Made by a program: the position numbers and the translations under genes. Below the pieces are notes generated by a model. It was not told where the DNA came from. It did no database searches and saw only the letters and a list, made by a program, of their open reading frames with translations. A DNA stretch of 64,000 nt from Patiria pectinifera (Eukaryota > Echinodermata > Asteroidea > Valvatida > Asterinidae), in contig CM057129.1 in NCBI GenBank assembly GCA_029964075.1, forward strand, positions 20,885,430 to 20,949,429. The letters are read 5' to 3'. Below are positions 1 through 12,160 of the stretch, piece after piece. Each line of letters starts with the position of its first letter. Within the stretch, counting starts at the first letter, position 1.

Positions 1-3000
1 AAACTGGTCGCGGAGGATGTCTCGCAGGAATCTTGTGTTGGCACAAGCTGGTACTCCGTTGATGCTACATACATGACATAAGATGTAAATTAGAAAAGAC
101 AAAAACTACTGGAAACTGCTATCTGAAAGGACTGACCTGAAACACGCAAATCAAAAAAGTTTGAGCGTCTGACAATTCAATCTCAGCAGGATATTTCTCA
201 AAGGATTTTTCGCTGACCATAAAGTTTAGCAGGGTATTGTGTGACCATAAACCAAAGAAGGGTTTAATGTGTACATGTGTGTACATGTATGTTTTTACAA
301 ATAACATGTACCTGTTGTAACTGCACATGATGCTGTAGCTACCAGCTTTGACGCACTCATGGAACTGAGGTAGAAAGGTCATGAAGAGGTCACGGTCTGA
401 TACCTGGGGAAGGTGAAAAATGCCAGAAAAAATAAAAATGCATTCACATTGAGTTTCATCACTGACTTCTTTGAGTTCTTCATAATGTTCAGAAACATCT
501 GTGCTACCAGTTAAGTTATTTTACAACTATAGGTAGTGTAAAGTTCAACTAACAAGCACAGCCTGCAGTAATTCTTTATGAGGCCAACAAAAGAATGGTT
601 CTGTTTCCAGTTACCCTACCTAACCTTTTTGACAGCCTCTACCCTAAAGTTGTTTTTATTTTGGGCACATGAGGGAAAACCCCCCGAAAATCATCAATTA
701 CTACCTTTTACTCTTGACTACACGCAGACACCTCCATACGAGCGTACACAAAAAAAATTGGCCCCCCCAAAAAAATCCCTACATACCTACCCTATTTTCG
801 AATGCCATGTAATCGGAAGCAGAACTTTGGGGGGGGGGGGGCCTTATCAGCACCAACGCCTTTTCCATTTTTATTATGAAAAGTCTAATCTACCAATCAT
901 GCATCAAGCAGCTGCAGTGTGATTCGGCAAACTGCTCAATTCACATTGAAAAGGGAATAGCACGACATGGGATGCAGGTCAGTGAACATAAAAAGATTTC
1001 AGAAATACGGAGAGTACATACTGGTAGATACTTGCAAATACACAAAAACCAGTATGAACAATGTACGTGTACGTGTACAATATGTACGTCGACCACAGTA
1101 CCATAACAAAATACATGTACATGTACTGTACCGTATAGTATACAAATATTGACTTCTTCTAGTGGTGTAGTAAAACTAGCCTCCCGAGGTGATCCATGAA
1201 GCATTCTAGTTTTCCTAATTAAAGCCCACACCTTTACATGTATATGCATAATACCAGTTCTCATGGCATAGTACTTTGGTTGCTTAAATACGGTCATAGT
1301 ACTTTGGTTGCTTAAATATGGGTATAGTACTTTGGTTGCTACCGGTACAGCTTTTTGCAGTGCACAGCAAGATAGCCAAAATAGCGAATGCCATGTGACT
1401 CGCTCTCAAGATAAAGAATCTGTGGGTGAGGTGTTATAATTTGAAATATTCAGATCAAAATTTCAATACGTTCAAATGTTCTCCCGATGATCTCCTCAAA
1501 CTCTCCCTTACTTAATGACGGGGTACTTGTGCACGGAGCCCATGATACTGGCATGACGAGATCTTCTCAACGGTCATGTACACGCACCTTGGCATCAAAG
1601 GTCAATCGAGAAACAGGGTAGTTATCAGGCCCAGCGTAGGCGGCATAGTGTTTACAGCCGGCGTTGGCCCGGACGTAGCGCGAGTCATTTCCTTGCAAGC
1701 CGGTCACATATGCTCTCGTCATCGCCCCGCTTAGAAACGGACCCTCACCATATGTTTCCTATAAAGTGAAATAAAAATGGGAAAAGCATGATAAGGTGTG
1801 TGAGTTTGTTTCTGCATTCAATAGGGGACGCTGAACAATAGAGCCCAATAGGGTCCCTAATTCCCGAAGGGTCCCCAATTTGGCGATCTGTACAAAACAT
1901 ATGTGAGGTCTTCCTAAAAAGTTAAATTGGGTCCCCGATTTCAGGCAAATACACACTTGCTAGTGTGTTCACAAGTTGATTGCAAGCTTGCATGGTAAAA
2001 TCACAAAGATACAAGATCCCAAAGTGTGTTAATATATTACTCCGACATCAAGTTGACGTCATCAAGTATCAAAATTACAAGTGATTTTAGATAAAAAGTG
2101 ACCACCTTCTTTTACTTTAATCAATCATCTTCACACTTTGTTATCTGACTGACCATACAGGTACCTTCATAAACTATTTCTCCTGTGTACCAGTACGTAA
2201 AGTCGCTTTCAGACCTTTCCTTCCAGGGTTACAGGGTTGGTCATAGTTAGGTGAAATCAAAATGTACACAGAAGCCTCAAATCAAACAAACCTACCGTAA
2301 ATGTCTTCCAAATGGTTCAAGTGATTACGATAAAATCTTGAATGAACTTGAACCCTGGTCCAAATATGAACAATTTTGTAACGCCATAATGACATCATCA
2401 TCAGGTATCAAATTGAACTCTCTCTTTTCAATGTGTTAGACACATGCCTATGGCAATATTTTGGATTCCTGGACACAAAGCTGTTTGACCTTTATTACTT
2501 GTGTTACTGGAAGTGCGATGAGAATTGAAAATACCGGTAGCTTGAAAACAGAAGCATTTATTCAATTAAACAAATCCTTGAAATATTTGGTGAGGGACGC
2601 CAACTTCGCCAAACACACAAAAACACAAACCTTTTCAAAGATAGTTGAACTTTTTGGATTTATAAACCATTCGTCAAAACTTATCAAAATTGCCAATTGG
2701 CGGGCGCGGATCCAGGGGGGGGGGTCCCCCCCCACCAGCTCTGTCCAAAAAAAGAAGTTATCATACAAATTCTTAAAAAATAAGTCGAAAACCCACCCCT
2801 ATCCCCCGTGACACCCCCCAAAAAAATTATACTGTTATAATGTCTGCCTGTTCAAAATACGGTACACCATTGTGTAATCTAGTGTTAATAATCGTCGAAT
2901 TTAAACAGCGCCCCCCATTGAAATATGGTACAAGGCCGCCGCCCCCCCCCCCCCCCGCCCCCCGCAAAAATTCCTGGATCCGCCCCTGATTGGTATTCTT

Positions 3001-6000
3001 TGGACAATCGCAAATAGCGAAGTTTCTGAATCATGACGTCATCAGACCAGAAGCTGTTGTAGGGAGAACGTGTAAATAATGCTGGTAGCTCTCTTTCTTA
3101 ATTTTAAATTCAAATCCATCATTTGATCCATGTACAATGACCATGCTCGTAGCACCAACAATGATATCAGGAACAAATTGATAGGCTTCAAAATGCTGTT
3201 ACATCATCAAACCGGTCGGACGTAATTAAGGTGTTAAAACATGATACACTTCTTTTCACTTCATGATGAACATGTGCATCCTCTCTGAACATAAATCAGT
3301 ATTCAGTTTGCACATTTTAAGTGATGACGGCATCAAACCGGAAATAACATGTACCGGTACGTTTACATTTAAAATGCATATTGAAATTGATCATATACTC
3401 CAAAAGGTACATTTTTTTTTCAAATTAAAACACATGGTTCTACTGTAAATGTTGTAAAGGCTGAGATTCTTGATCCTTTTCCTGAACATTCCGACATAAA
3501 AATATACACAACTTAACCATGTTAACTGGCCAATAAAATAGTAAAGTCAACAAACGCTGTACTGGCAGCTCTATTTTTATATTTGCAGTGTTAGGCCTAT
3601 TACATACAGTTTGATACAGGGAATGGTAAATATAATAAAAGACTAGCTAAAGGACCAAATTTATCTTTATGATCGGTAGGTGGCAAGTTTATGGGCAAGT
3701 TCAGGATATTTTATCAGAATACGTGTAGTTTTCATGAGGGAAAAAAATACCTACAGTGGACAGTTAAGGCATGAATAGTTATTTTATTAAAAATTTTTTT
3801 TACATCAATTGGTGAAAAGCATCCATGGCAAGTTTGATATGGTGCAACCATGAACCTTGCTATTTGTTACGGTTGAGTACAGAATGCTAGCAAAGGACAT
3901 CCATTGTGTAAACCAACATCAATAGGACTAAAGCCGCGGCTTTAAAATTAAAGGGAATGTACATCATTGGCTTTTGCTGTAATTTTCAGAAATGAACTAT
4001 TTGAGGGGTTAGTATAATAGATCAAATATTGTTTAACTGACATGTTTGAAGTTTTGCGTTCGAAAATGCTTGAAAAACCAAGAAAAACAAAAATGTTTAA
4101 GTAGTCTGGTTTCCTGACTCCACTAAAGATAAAATGGATCAATTTATAGATGTCGGAAAATTGTAAGGCAAGCGAACCAGTCCAGCTGGCCTGCACCCGT
4201 TCAAGAACATGTAACCAATAGCAAACAAAATTTGGACTGAAAAAAATTGTAAATTTGGAGCTGTAGTTGAAAAATAGTTAGGTTTTTCCAACGGTAGTCG
4301 GCCGACCATCGTTGGAAATGTATACAAAAATAGCATTTTCTTGAAAATGACTTGACACCAGGTGCCATAATTTTACAGGATGCTTTAGACTGTCATTTAC
4401 CAACATCCTAGTAAGGTATTTCGTAAAAACTTGGTAGTTTTATTTTTCGATGTTTGCAAGTGTTGTATACATCCCTTTAACAAAGTATATACCTGTATGT
4501 ACACTAGCGGGGGAAGGTACATGTATTAACAATTGCCGATACTGAAAAAAACGAATGAAGAAGTGCCCTCAACTCCTGGCATGCCTGCATGGCAACCAAT
4601 GTCACGGTTGCTTGCATTACAATTTTTTGCATCCTTTCATATTCCAAGTGCTGTGTGTGGTTTAGCAGTAGTCAGACTAAATGTAGCTGCTATTTTGTAT
4701 AACTATACCATACGGTATTTAAGGCTACACCCTGATGGTAAAAAAAAATGTTTGTACCATTAGGAGATCATGGCACTCTTGGGGAAAAAAAACAGTTGGG
4801 CCTACTTGCATTACATGAAAAGGCCATGCCAAAAATTGGCTTTCTTTTGATTCCCAGCTCTTTACACTAAAGTGCAATGACAAATTTTACAGGACATCTA
4901 CCATACTACTGGTACTTTACTACAATGGCCAACAAAAAATGAAGACCTACGGTAAATCATGATACAGTGAGAGAGTTTGGTCACTTGCATTACGATTAAT
5001 CGCTTACAATTGTCCAACCATTTGGCTAGTCTACACCCTTGCGAAGCATTACCAGTTACTCACATTTCTTTTCTTTTTTATCAGGACACCTCCTGATAAC
5101 ATTATGCAAGGTATCTTTTACATTTCTTTCATCAATTCAATACTTGTTACTTAGGAAGAAGGAAAAGATGAAATGGCATAAGACACAATCAATTTCATTT
5201 AGCTTGATCTTTTGGTTACTCACATTGCATACTCAAAATACTGAGCAGTGCAACATTATTGCATCCACACTGCACAAGCATGGGGACACCAATGGCAGAC
5301 CCCCAACCAATTGCTACCTTTCCCAGCGACAACTGGCCAGGTACCGGTAGGTGCTGGAAATTCGAAAATTGGAAAGGGGGGGGGGGGAAGGGGGAGGAAT
5401 TCCTTAGAAAGTGGAGGGCGATATTTTTTTCTTACAATTTATAAATTCACACATAAAGCTGTAGGGTAAATGGAATTAAGGGGTGCAGAATCAAGTACAA
5501 AATAGTCATCTACATTCGTCTCATGGCCAATTACTCAAAAACGATACTTTAAATAAAATAAATACTTCCTTGGCATGCTTGGCAAGCGGCACATTTCATT
5601 GGTGTCTTTGTGTGGAGGGCACCGGGTTGGGGGGGGGGGGCACACTGGGAATCTGTGGGGGGGGGGGCATGTTCCTCCCAGGCCCCCCCCCCCTTTGACT
5701 ACGCCCCTGTAATTGCCAAATATGGCAGCAGCATAACCAGCATTCTACAGTCTGCACATGTATGTTGTTTTTAGATTGTTTACTTAGAAACAAGGGTAAT
5801 TTCAAGTACTCCCAAAACACGGATCTGACAACGCATGCTTCTGGTGACTTCCTACCTGGTTGCGGCCCCACAGTGGGTGTCTCATGATGTTGATGACAGG
5901 ACTGAAGCAGCCCAGGCCACCTCGGCTTACATAGATGCCTTGCTGGGTCAGGTTGTTGTGCCTGGCTCGGACCTCAGCACCAATAGCTTCGGCAACTCTG

Positions 6001-7353
6001 TACAGTAGATCTGTGCTAAAAGGCCAATAAATAAATGACATTAACAATATTAGTTTATTTGTTTGTTTGTGTAACTAGTTGGCAGTTGGCCAGAACATGG
6101 CTAGAAAATCCCACAAAAGTGTAAGCCTGAGAAAAAAGTGGAGTCAGGTTCCACCATTCGGAAAGAATACCATACGTACGGCATTCCCTGCAATGACTTA
6201 TCATCCATCAGAAAGCGGTAACATGTCCTAAAAAGTGAAACTTAGCAGGGAAAATATTGATGCATTTAGTGAGAAAACACTTAGAATTTTTCAGATCAGT
6301 CTCATAATAGCCTAGGGTTTGTACACAGGGTGTCAAGTGACGTCCGTATTTATACATGGTATATGAAATTCTTTCCCAACATTTGGTAATCCTTACTTTT
6401 AGGACCCCATTCCTATATAGGAAGGGAAAGACTCACCAAAACAGTTGACTAAATGACACTCAAAAGTGACATTCTGATAATTCTTGACACATCTAAACAA
6501 TTGGTAATGACACCTTCTTGAATATCAGCAGGTTTAATTTTGTGGAAAGAGGGCAGGGCTTTGATTTATGAGGGAAATTCAGGGGTAAAAGACGACGATG
6601 ACAACCAGAAAACAGACTCAAAAACCAAGATGGCAAATGTGAAAGCTCGATGCGATGAAAGCTCGATGCTGATTGGCTGATAAAAAATAAACTTTTTTTT
6701 TTTTTTAGCAGCCAATCAGCATCGAGCTTTCATTATGTAGGGCTTTCACTGTGTTGTGAGAACTACAACATGCACGTCTGACTGCGAAAAAAGGTAGGAA
6801 AGTCACATTTTCTTTGAAAGTGCTTTCAAAATTACAACAAACATGGGTTTATATGAAGAAAAAAGATTGCTTTAGCCTGCAAAAGTCACTTTGGTACTGG
6901 ACAGTCATCTGCAAAAGTCAGTTTTGAACAGAACTCGAAAAAATAGAGGCGTCCTAAAGGCTAAAAGTAAGGATTACCAAACATTCTTTCCCATGAGATA
7001 AATTTAACGATATACAATTACCTAAAAGTTGCAGCCAATCCAATAGACTGCGGGAATGATGTTGCATTGTAGACCATATCTCCGTGTAGGCATTCGTCGT
7101 CCCAGACCCAAGGGTTAATGCCTAGGCGGGGGATCGGCGGTGCCGGGCCGTTCTTGGTCTCGCCACCCCGCGCCATCTGAAGGGTCATTTCGTCCAGGGA
7201 CAATCGGGACATCAAGTCATCCAGTCGCTCATCCCATGGGAGGGAATCGTCTTGGAACGGGAAAGTGGTCGTCACTACTCCCGGCAGGACGATCACTTGC
7301 AAGAGGACGATGTAAAATAGGCCCCCTAGTAGAAAATTGCAGGCTGTCGACAT
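1..7353 (-). CDS. GH3 beta-xylosidase-like gene A, 5' part (cut by left window edge)
   Basis: This is the first half of a secreted glycoside hydrolase family 3 enzyme, a family that removes xylose or arabinose from plant or algal polysaccharides. Coding exons in transcript order are 7353-7022, 6015-5856, 1758-1588, 403-312 and 64-1 (incomplete). Exons 1-4 have the same lengths and phases as in genes B and C (332, 160, 171 and 92 nt), and every junction has GT/AG. Exon 1 encodes a signal peptide (FLLGGLFYIVLLQVIVLPG) followed by the GH3 N-terminus with WDDECLHG. Exon 2 has the SPVINIMRHPLWGR block and exon 3 the K-H pair (GCKHYAAYDG). The start at 7353 is conserved in all three copies; an in-frame ATG at 7464 exists but is not shared. 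No break is seen in the visible part. Intron 2 (4.1 kb) and intron 1 are longer than in B because of insertions. Confidence 0.88.
2697..2992. mobile_element. MITE-like repeat with gcggatccagg termini, intron 2 of gene A
   Basis: Begins ggcgcggatccagg, followed by a G tract, and ends cctggatccgcccctg, its inverted complement. Poly-G/poly-C tracts sit next to both termini. attgg flanks both ends, a possible 5-bp target duplication. The CAGGGGCGGATCC type of end is typical of hAT-type MITEs in marine invertebrates. The remaining intron 2 sequence (2993-5628) shows only simple-sequence tracts and no gene. Confidence 0.5.
5629..5711. mobile_element. G/C-tract repeat ending ctacgcccctg, intron 2 of gene A
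   Basis: G-rich stretch containing catgttcctcccagg and ending gactacgcccctg, the complement of a CAGGGGCGTAGTC hAT-type terminus. The same block lies in the same intron of B (29508-29598) and C (51838-51930), so it was present before the duplications. Confidence 0.45.
6384..6979. mobile_element. TIR element in intron 1 of gene A (tggtaatccttac ends)
   Basis: Starts tggtaatccttacttttagg and ends taaaagtaaggattacca, an inverted pair. Gene B has the empty site (cccaacattctttccc), and aacatt occurs on both sides here, so the target duplication is about 6-8 bp and imperfect. A shorter member sits at 52375-52628 in gene C. This copy has an extra internal block (about 6545-6895) that resembles 44140-44345 inside another element, plus a nested hairpin at 6655-6733. 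Confidence 0.7.
6655..6733. repeat. Perfect 25-bp inverted repeat (hairpin) around a T tract
   Basis: Arms 6655-6679 and 6709-6733 (core ctcgatgctgattggctg) are exact complements separated by 29 bases rich in A and T. Both arms contain an ATTGG/CCAAT box. The related sequence at 44140-44345 lacks this hairpin, so it looks like a later nested insertion. Confidence 0.75.
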
Positions 7354-8042
7354 TGCGAATATTGCGATTATTGCAATTATTGTGAACAGGCTATGTTGAG
7401 CAACTTTGCAGTGAAATTGCACACTGTACACGCACGCACTGCTTGCTGTCGTGCGTGTGAACACGGTCGGAGTGAGTGAAGAAAAATAAAACTATTTGAA
7501 CAAAAGTCGATTATTTAGACAGTGCTGCCTGTCAGTTTTCACGCTTTTTCCTGAGGCCGCAACATACCAGGCAGTAGACAACTCACAGGGAAGTTATCTA
7601 GGGATTTTCTTCGCCCGTCTCATGACATGCATAACGGTGCTGCCGTTCGTTATTCAGGCCAGTCAACAAAATATGTGACTGAGCTCCTCATCACCTGACA
7701 TTTGCCTGAAAATAACACCGGGCTCGAATAAAAAACTACTGAGGGCGCACTCACTATTGGATGGGCGGAACACAGCAGCGGTACGCGGTACGGATGTACC
7801 ATAGACATTAGACTTGGCCAAGTCTGGGTTGCGCTCGGTCTGTGCCTAAATCCACTCACAGCGCATATCCTTACAGTACATAACGCGCGCCCTCATGCGT
7901 CGAATCTGGACCATCATGTTAAAAACGTACATGTACATGTTATTTTCAAGTGATGCAGCAACCCAGACTTGGTCAATCTGCCAAGCGTACGCGTTGGTTT
8001 GTTCCACGTTTGTACACAGTCTATGGAAATTAATTCTCGATG

Positions 8043-8078
8043 TGATTGGCTTCTACCGATTTCGGTAGAAGCCAATCA
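8043..8078. repeat. 17-bp perfect hairpin upstream of gene A
   Basis: tgattggcttctaccga, then two T, then its exact complement. Each arm carries an ATTGG/CCAAT motif. It lies in the roughly 1.1-kb stretch that unit A has and unit B lacks. That stretch (7800-8950) otherwise shows palindromic acatgt runs and no gene. Confidence 0.7.
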
Positions 8079-8565
8079 TATCACAGTATTTCAGGTAATG
8101 AGCGTTTTTATTCTTAAAAACGCGCGCAGATTGTTTTGATAATATTCCTAACACGCAATCAGCGTTGTCTGCGTATTCGCGCATCCAAAGTTTCACGGAG
8201 AACGTACACGCATCCCATGGTGAGGAGTTGAAACAGATACACGCAAGCGTACGTTCGAATGCTTTGAAACGGCTCTGGGTACGCACAACACGAAGCGGTA
8301 TCAATGGATCTCGAAATCTTTTACAGGTTAACCCCAATACAAAATTCCCCTTTGTTTTGAATAACATTTGAATGTCGTATTCTTTATTAATTCAATCCAG
8401 AGCAGCTGATCTTAGCATTATCATCTCAATATAATGTGTTTGAAATCTACAAATTAAGATTACGTTTTTAAACTTTTGCAGATTGTTATCCAGCCTTCCA
8501 TACCTACTGAAAATAATAAACGAGTCTTCGAAAAACGGTTACTTTGATTGGTCAAGCGATGTTGC

Positions 8566-8619
8566 TGCATATGCATAGAGATGACGCTGCATATGCATAG
8601 AGATGACGTTGCATATGCA
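8566..8619. repeat. Three tgcatatgca palindromes at exact 22-bp spacing
   Basis: tgcatatgca occurs at 8566, 8588 and 8610, joined by the spacer tagagatgacg(c/t)(t). The period of two helical turns would place the sites on one DNA face. Binding is not shown. Confidence 0.6.
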
Positions 8620-9237
8620 TTGATGAATACAGGCGCGTGCACGCGAGGGGGGGTGCTGATGGCAGATTGATCAAGTCGGAATTGCTAACTTTTGCACCAC
8701 ATGTATGCACATGCTCTGAAATACATGCACACACATGTACATGTACGTATAATACGCGTATTGTACAATGTACATGTACATACAGTGTGTGCGCATTGTT
8801 TTACGGCACTGAAGTGGAACGCGCTCTGAAGTGTACCTTGTCACTGCTTGTCGGGCTTCTGGAAAGACGTAAACTTAGTGATTTTTGCTACTTTAAAAAA
8901 AAAAATTAAGATACCGACTTAGAGCAATTCCGACTTGAGTCAAGTCTACATAGACATGTACCCCTGTATGACCAGTGAATTCTCACAGGTATTTACGCTG
9001 CACAGAAAAATGATGATCACTATGTCTTTTTTCATTTTCTTTTCATTTATTGGCGGGTTGACAGTTGACGTTTCGAGAAATTCTCACCCAAAGAAGACGG
9101 ACCCCTATTTTTCCCAAAGCGGGAAAGTAGCCATCTTGAACAACGATATCCCTCCACAACATGACAAAATAGCGCCACTTTCGAGCCCAATTGCATCCAA
9201 AATGCTCATAATTGGAAGCCCCAAGTCTGGGCCAGAG

Positions 9238-10563
9238 GTTCATCGCCAAATCTCTTCAATTTGTCAATTTTATGGCTGATCAGAACTAATTAAGAATATT
9301 TTGAAGGTTTACTTATTCATGAGCTCGGCGGATAGGCCTATTTACCGGTGTGCACCCGGCAGGAACAACCATTGATCTCCATTTAAACAGTAAGACTGGA
9401 CACGCATGTGCTGACACTTTTGCGCGGTGAAGATTTGCCGCGGTAAGACGCGGAAGAAACCAGATGATACAATAAGCTGTCACAGGATGACATCCAGTTC
9501 CTAGCCAAGACCAGAAATGGCATCCACTCATCGAAATTAAGGATAGGCACTACGAATTAAATGCCATTTCATTCCGTACGTGCGGGTCGGAACGGCGGAT
9601 CTAGATCTTGAGAACAAAACAGACTGATGGCACTACACCGCCTTAATTGACGCATCTCAAGACTCGCTTCGAGAAGAATCCCAAGTGGTACTGCATGACT
9701 ACACCAACTTCATCATCATTGGTAACCATGCGGAGGGAGTGCCTGGTACCGATGTCAGCAAATATAGAGTCATTAGAGTGTGGTACATACCACATCATGG
9801 GGTTTATCACCCAAAGAAACCGTAGAAGATTCGTATGGTGTTTGACTCCAGTGCGCTGTAAAAGGGATGAGAGAGAGCAAAATAATTTTTGGGAGATTCT
9901 TGGATACCTACATGAATAGAAGAAAATCTCCTGCACAAAGGTGAGAGGATAAAATTGTGTTTTGTTATACTGAGAAAATTTATTCCACTAGATTTTGAAT
10001 ATTGATGACACTGATACAGATTTCTCTATACTAAAGTATAAAATGTAGTTCTGAACCAATACAAAACAAATCATACTGCTATAATGAACTTGAAGATACA
10101 TTACAAGTACAAATATATTGGGAGATAGAACTTATGGATCCACTGGAATGTGAAATGATTGCACCGTCAGAGTTGTTCACTTAGGCCTATTAAACATTGA
10201 TTTGTGTATTAAATACATGTGGAGGGGAATCGGAAAATTGCAGACAGTTCGAATAAATTCTCAATTTCAATTTTGCAATTTACTCCATACCGCAAAGACT
10301 CAAAAAGGGCTATGCGTGATTTGTGCACATTCAGAATAAATTGCTTTCTTTGTGTGTCCTGCACATGTATGATGGTCACATAGTGGCATTCTTCTAGTCA
10401 AGCGAAGTCTGAAAGTTACCATTCCAGCTCACTGCTAATCCTCATCCAGGAACTATTTCGAATTGCTGCTTTTAAAAAGGAATACACGTTGAATTATATT
10501 CTTAGACTAAACCTAGCTTAATCGTTTGTTTCTTTAGAACAGTACTAGTCATTGAATGATTCA
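9238..10563. other. Intergenic sequence between units A and B, no gene seen
   Basis: Contains only short open frames without recognisable domains. Base composition is AT-rich and no transposon ends were recognised. Confidence 0.5.
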
Positions 10564-10897
10564 TATTCATTTCAAAATCAGTGGTATTTCAGTATTTCAT
10601 ACAATTTCCAATTGTATCCCTTCTGAATAAATCTTTGTATGCCTCTTGAGGCCAAGATATAGAAAACTTTTTTGCATATTCATTTCAACTTGAATCAGCG
10701 GTATTTAATTACAGTGTTGTATTTCATACAATTTCCAACTGTATCCCTTCTGAATAAATCTTTTATACCTCTTTGAGGCCGAGATATAGAAAACTTTTTT
10801 TTTTTAATATTCATTTCAATATCAGCGATATTATACTATTTCACACATTTCCAACTGAATCCCTTCTGAATAAATTTGTTATGCCTCTTTGAGGCAC
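10564..10897. repeat. Tandem repeat, three diverged copies of about 113-131 bp
   Basis: Copies start at 10564, 10677 and 10808 with tattcatttca. Each contains atttccaa(c/t)tg, cccttctgaataaat and a palindromic-looking cctctttgaggc block followed by gatatagaaaact in the first two. The third copy is truncated. Confidence 0.8.
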
Positions 10898-11346
10898 GTT
10901 TGTTTTCAACTGCTAATAAACCTTAGAGGCAGATACAATGGTGAGACCATACAAGCATGCTGTAATAATGCGTCATGATACAAAAATGTATATATTGTGA
11001 TACCTTGCTATAAAGTTAACAAAACAAACGTGGACTATTTTAGGCACCACATGTATGTCCGAACTATCTGGACAACACATCTTGTAACTGTGTATAAAGA
11101 TAAAAACCGTTTGAATATGTACCTTAAATGAAAGCCCTTTGGCAATTTCCACAAAAAACACAATCCAGTGCAAAAAAACAATAAATACATTGTGTGGATA
11201 ACTTCAGAATGAATAAAACACATGCGTAATGCAGGTCAAACAGCTGACATACACGTAACTATCACAGATTCACAATGCATATAAAAATGTGCATGTGGTA
11301 CTATGACCCAGTGGCGCACCCAGGATTTGGCTTGGGAATATTGTGT

Positions 11347-11850
11347 ACTAGGAATATTGTGTGTGTTTTTACACATAAACATCCTTGATGCAACAGTCCG
11401 ATTGATTAACAAAATATACATATACAGTGTACATAACTAATTTTTACTTAAACTAAAAACCCACCTGCATCAGTATGAAAACGAAAGCACAGACAGGTAC
11501 TACTTTGACAAACATGTACTGCTTTGCAATACATATCCACAATACACATTTTAATACATCTAAGCTACGTATCAGAAAAATCGCTGGATGTATCAAAATG
11601 CAACAACACACAAAAGTCCACTGATGAAAATAAGGAATACTGTGTACGCACAAACATCCTTGATGCAACAGTCAGATTGATTACCAAAATATACATATAC
11701 AGTGTACATCTGTCAATGAAAGTCTTACAAAAAAAGTCACCTGCATCAGTTTGAAACTGAAAGGCACAGACTACTTTGACAAACATGTACTGCTTTTCAA
11801 TACCTATCCACTGCATTGTTTTCGATTTCAGCTACATAACATGTACATCT
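11347..11850. repeat. Direct duplication of about 275 bp, 3' flank of gene B
   Basis: Two copies share catccttgatgcaacagtc, aatatacatatacagtgtac, cacctgcatcagt and actttgacaaacatgtactg. They are offset by about 275 bp. The same pair exists at 36767-37265 in unit C. Confidence 0.75.
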
Positions 11851-12086
11851 CTGAATTGTTGTATGAGTTGAATCAATGTGTCAATATAATTTATACATAT
11901 ATTTTCTTTTAAAAAAGTTTTAAAAAAGTAGATTTCAGTACATTTCAGGACTGTGGCATGGTAGTGCCTTTAAATCATAATAGTACTGAGTATTGAATCC
12001 CTAAGTGGTTACACCTGCCTAAAAAGTGAATTTCTGAGTAACACCCTTGAACAAAGAAATTGAGGAAGCCACCAACATACATGTAG

Positions 12087-12160
12087 GGCTGAATAGCTCA
12101 GACAGACAAGCGCTGGTACAGGTAACCCGGAAGTCGCAGTTTTAAATCCTGCTCCAGTCA
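12087..12160 (+). repeat. tRNA-like (SINE head or pseudo-tRNA) segment
   Basis: Contains an A-box-like gaatagctcagacagacaag and a B-box-like gcagttttaaatcc at tRNA-like spacing. The acceptor arms pair poorly and the T loop is not canonical, so it is a tRNA-derived repeat rather than a working tRNA. A sister copy lies at 37540-37613. Confidence 0.45.

Larger units (their letters stand above)
1..9237. repeat. Segmental duplication unit A (gene A plus upstream flank)
   Basis: Exons, introns and about 1.9 kb of upstream sequence align with unit B. The last clear match is 8975-9237 (ending near gcatccaaaatg and ggaagccccaagtc), which corresponds to 31205-31470. Unit A holds an extra stretch of about 1.1 kb at 7800-8950 that B lacks. 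The left end is outside the window. Confidence 0.8.

Noticed and set aside
1070..1140. acatgtacatgtac runs as a regulatory array
   Set aside because: The same palindromic words occur all over the window in introns and intergenic DNA, so they look like background microsatellite of this genome.
7354..7464. Upstream in-frame ATG extending gene A by 37 codons
   Set aside because: The extension is not shared in frame by gene C. The ATG at 7353 is at the same place in all three copies and begins a good signal peptide.
10564..10897. CRISPR-like array
   Set aside because: The units are long, adjacent and diverged with no separate spacers, and the genome is eukaryotic; a plain tandem repeat.
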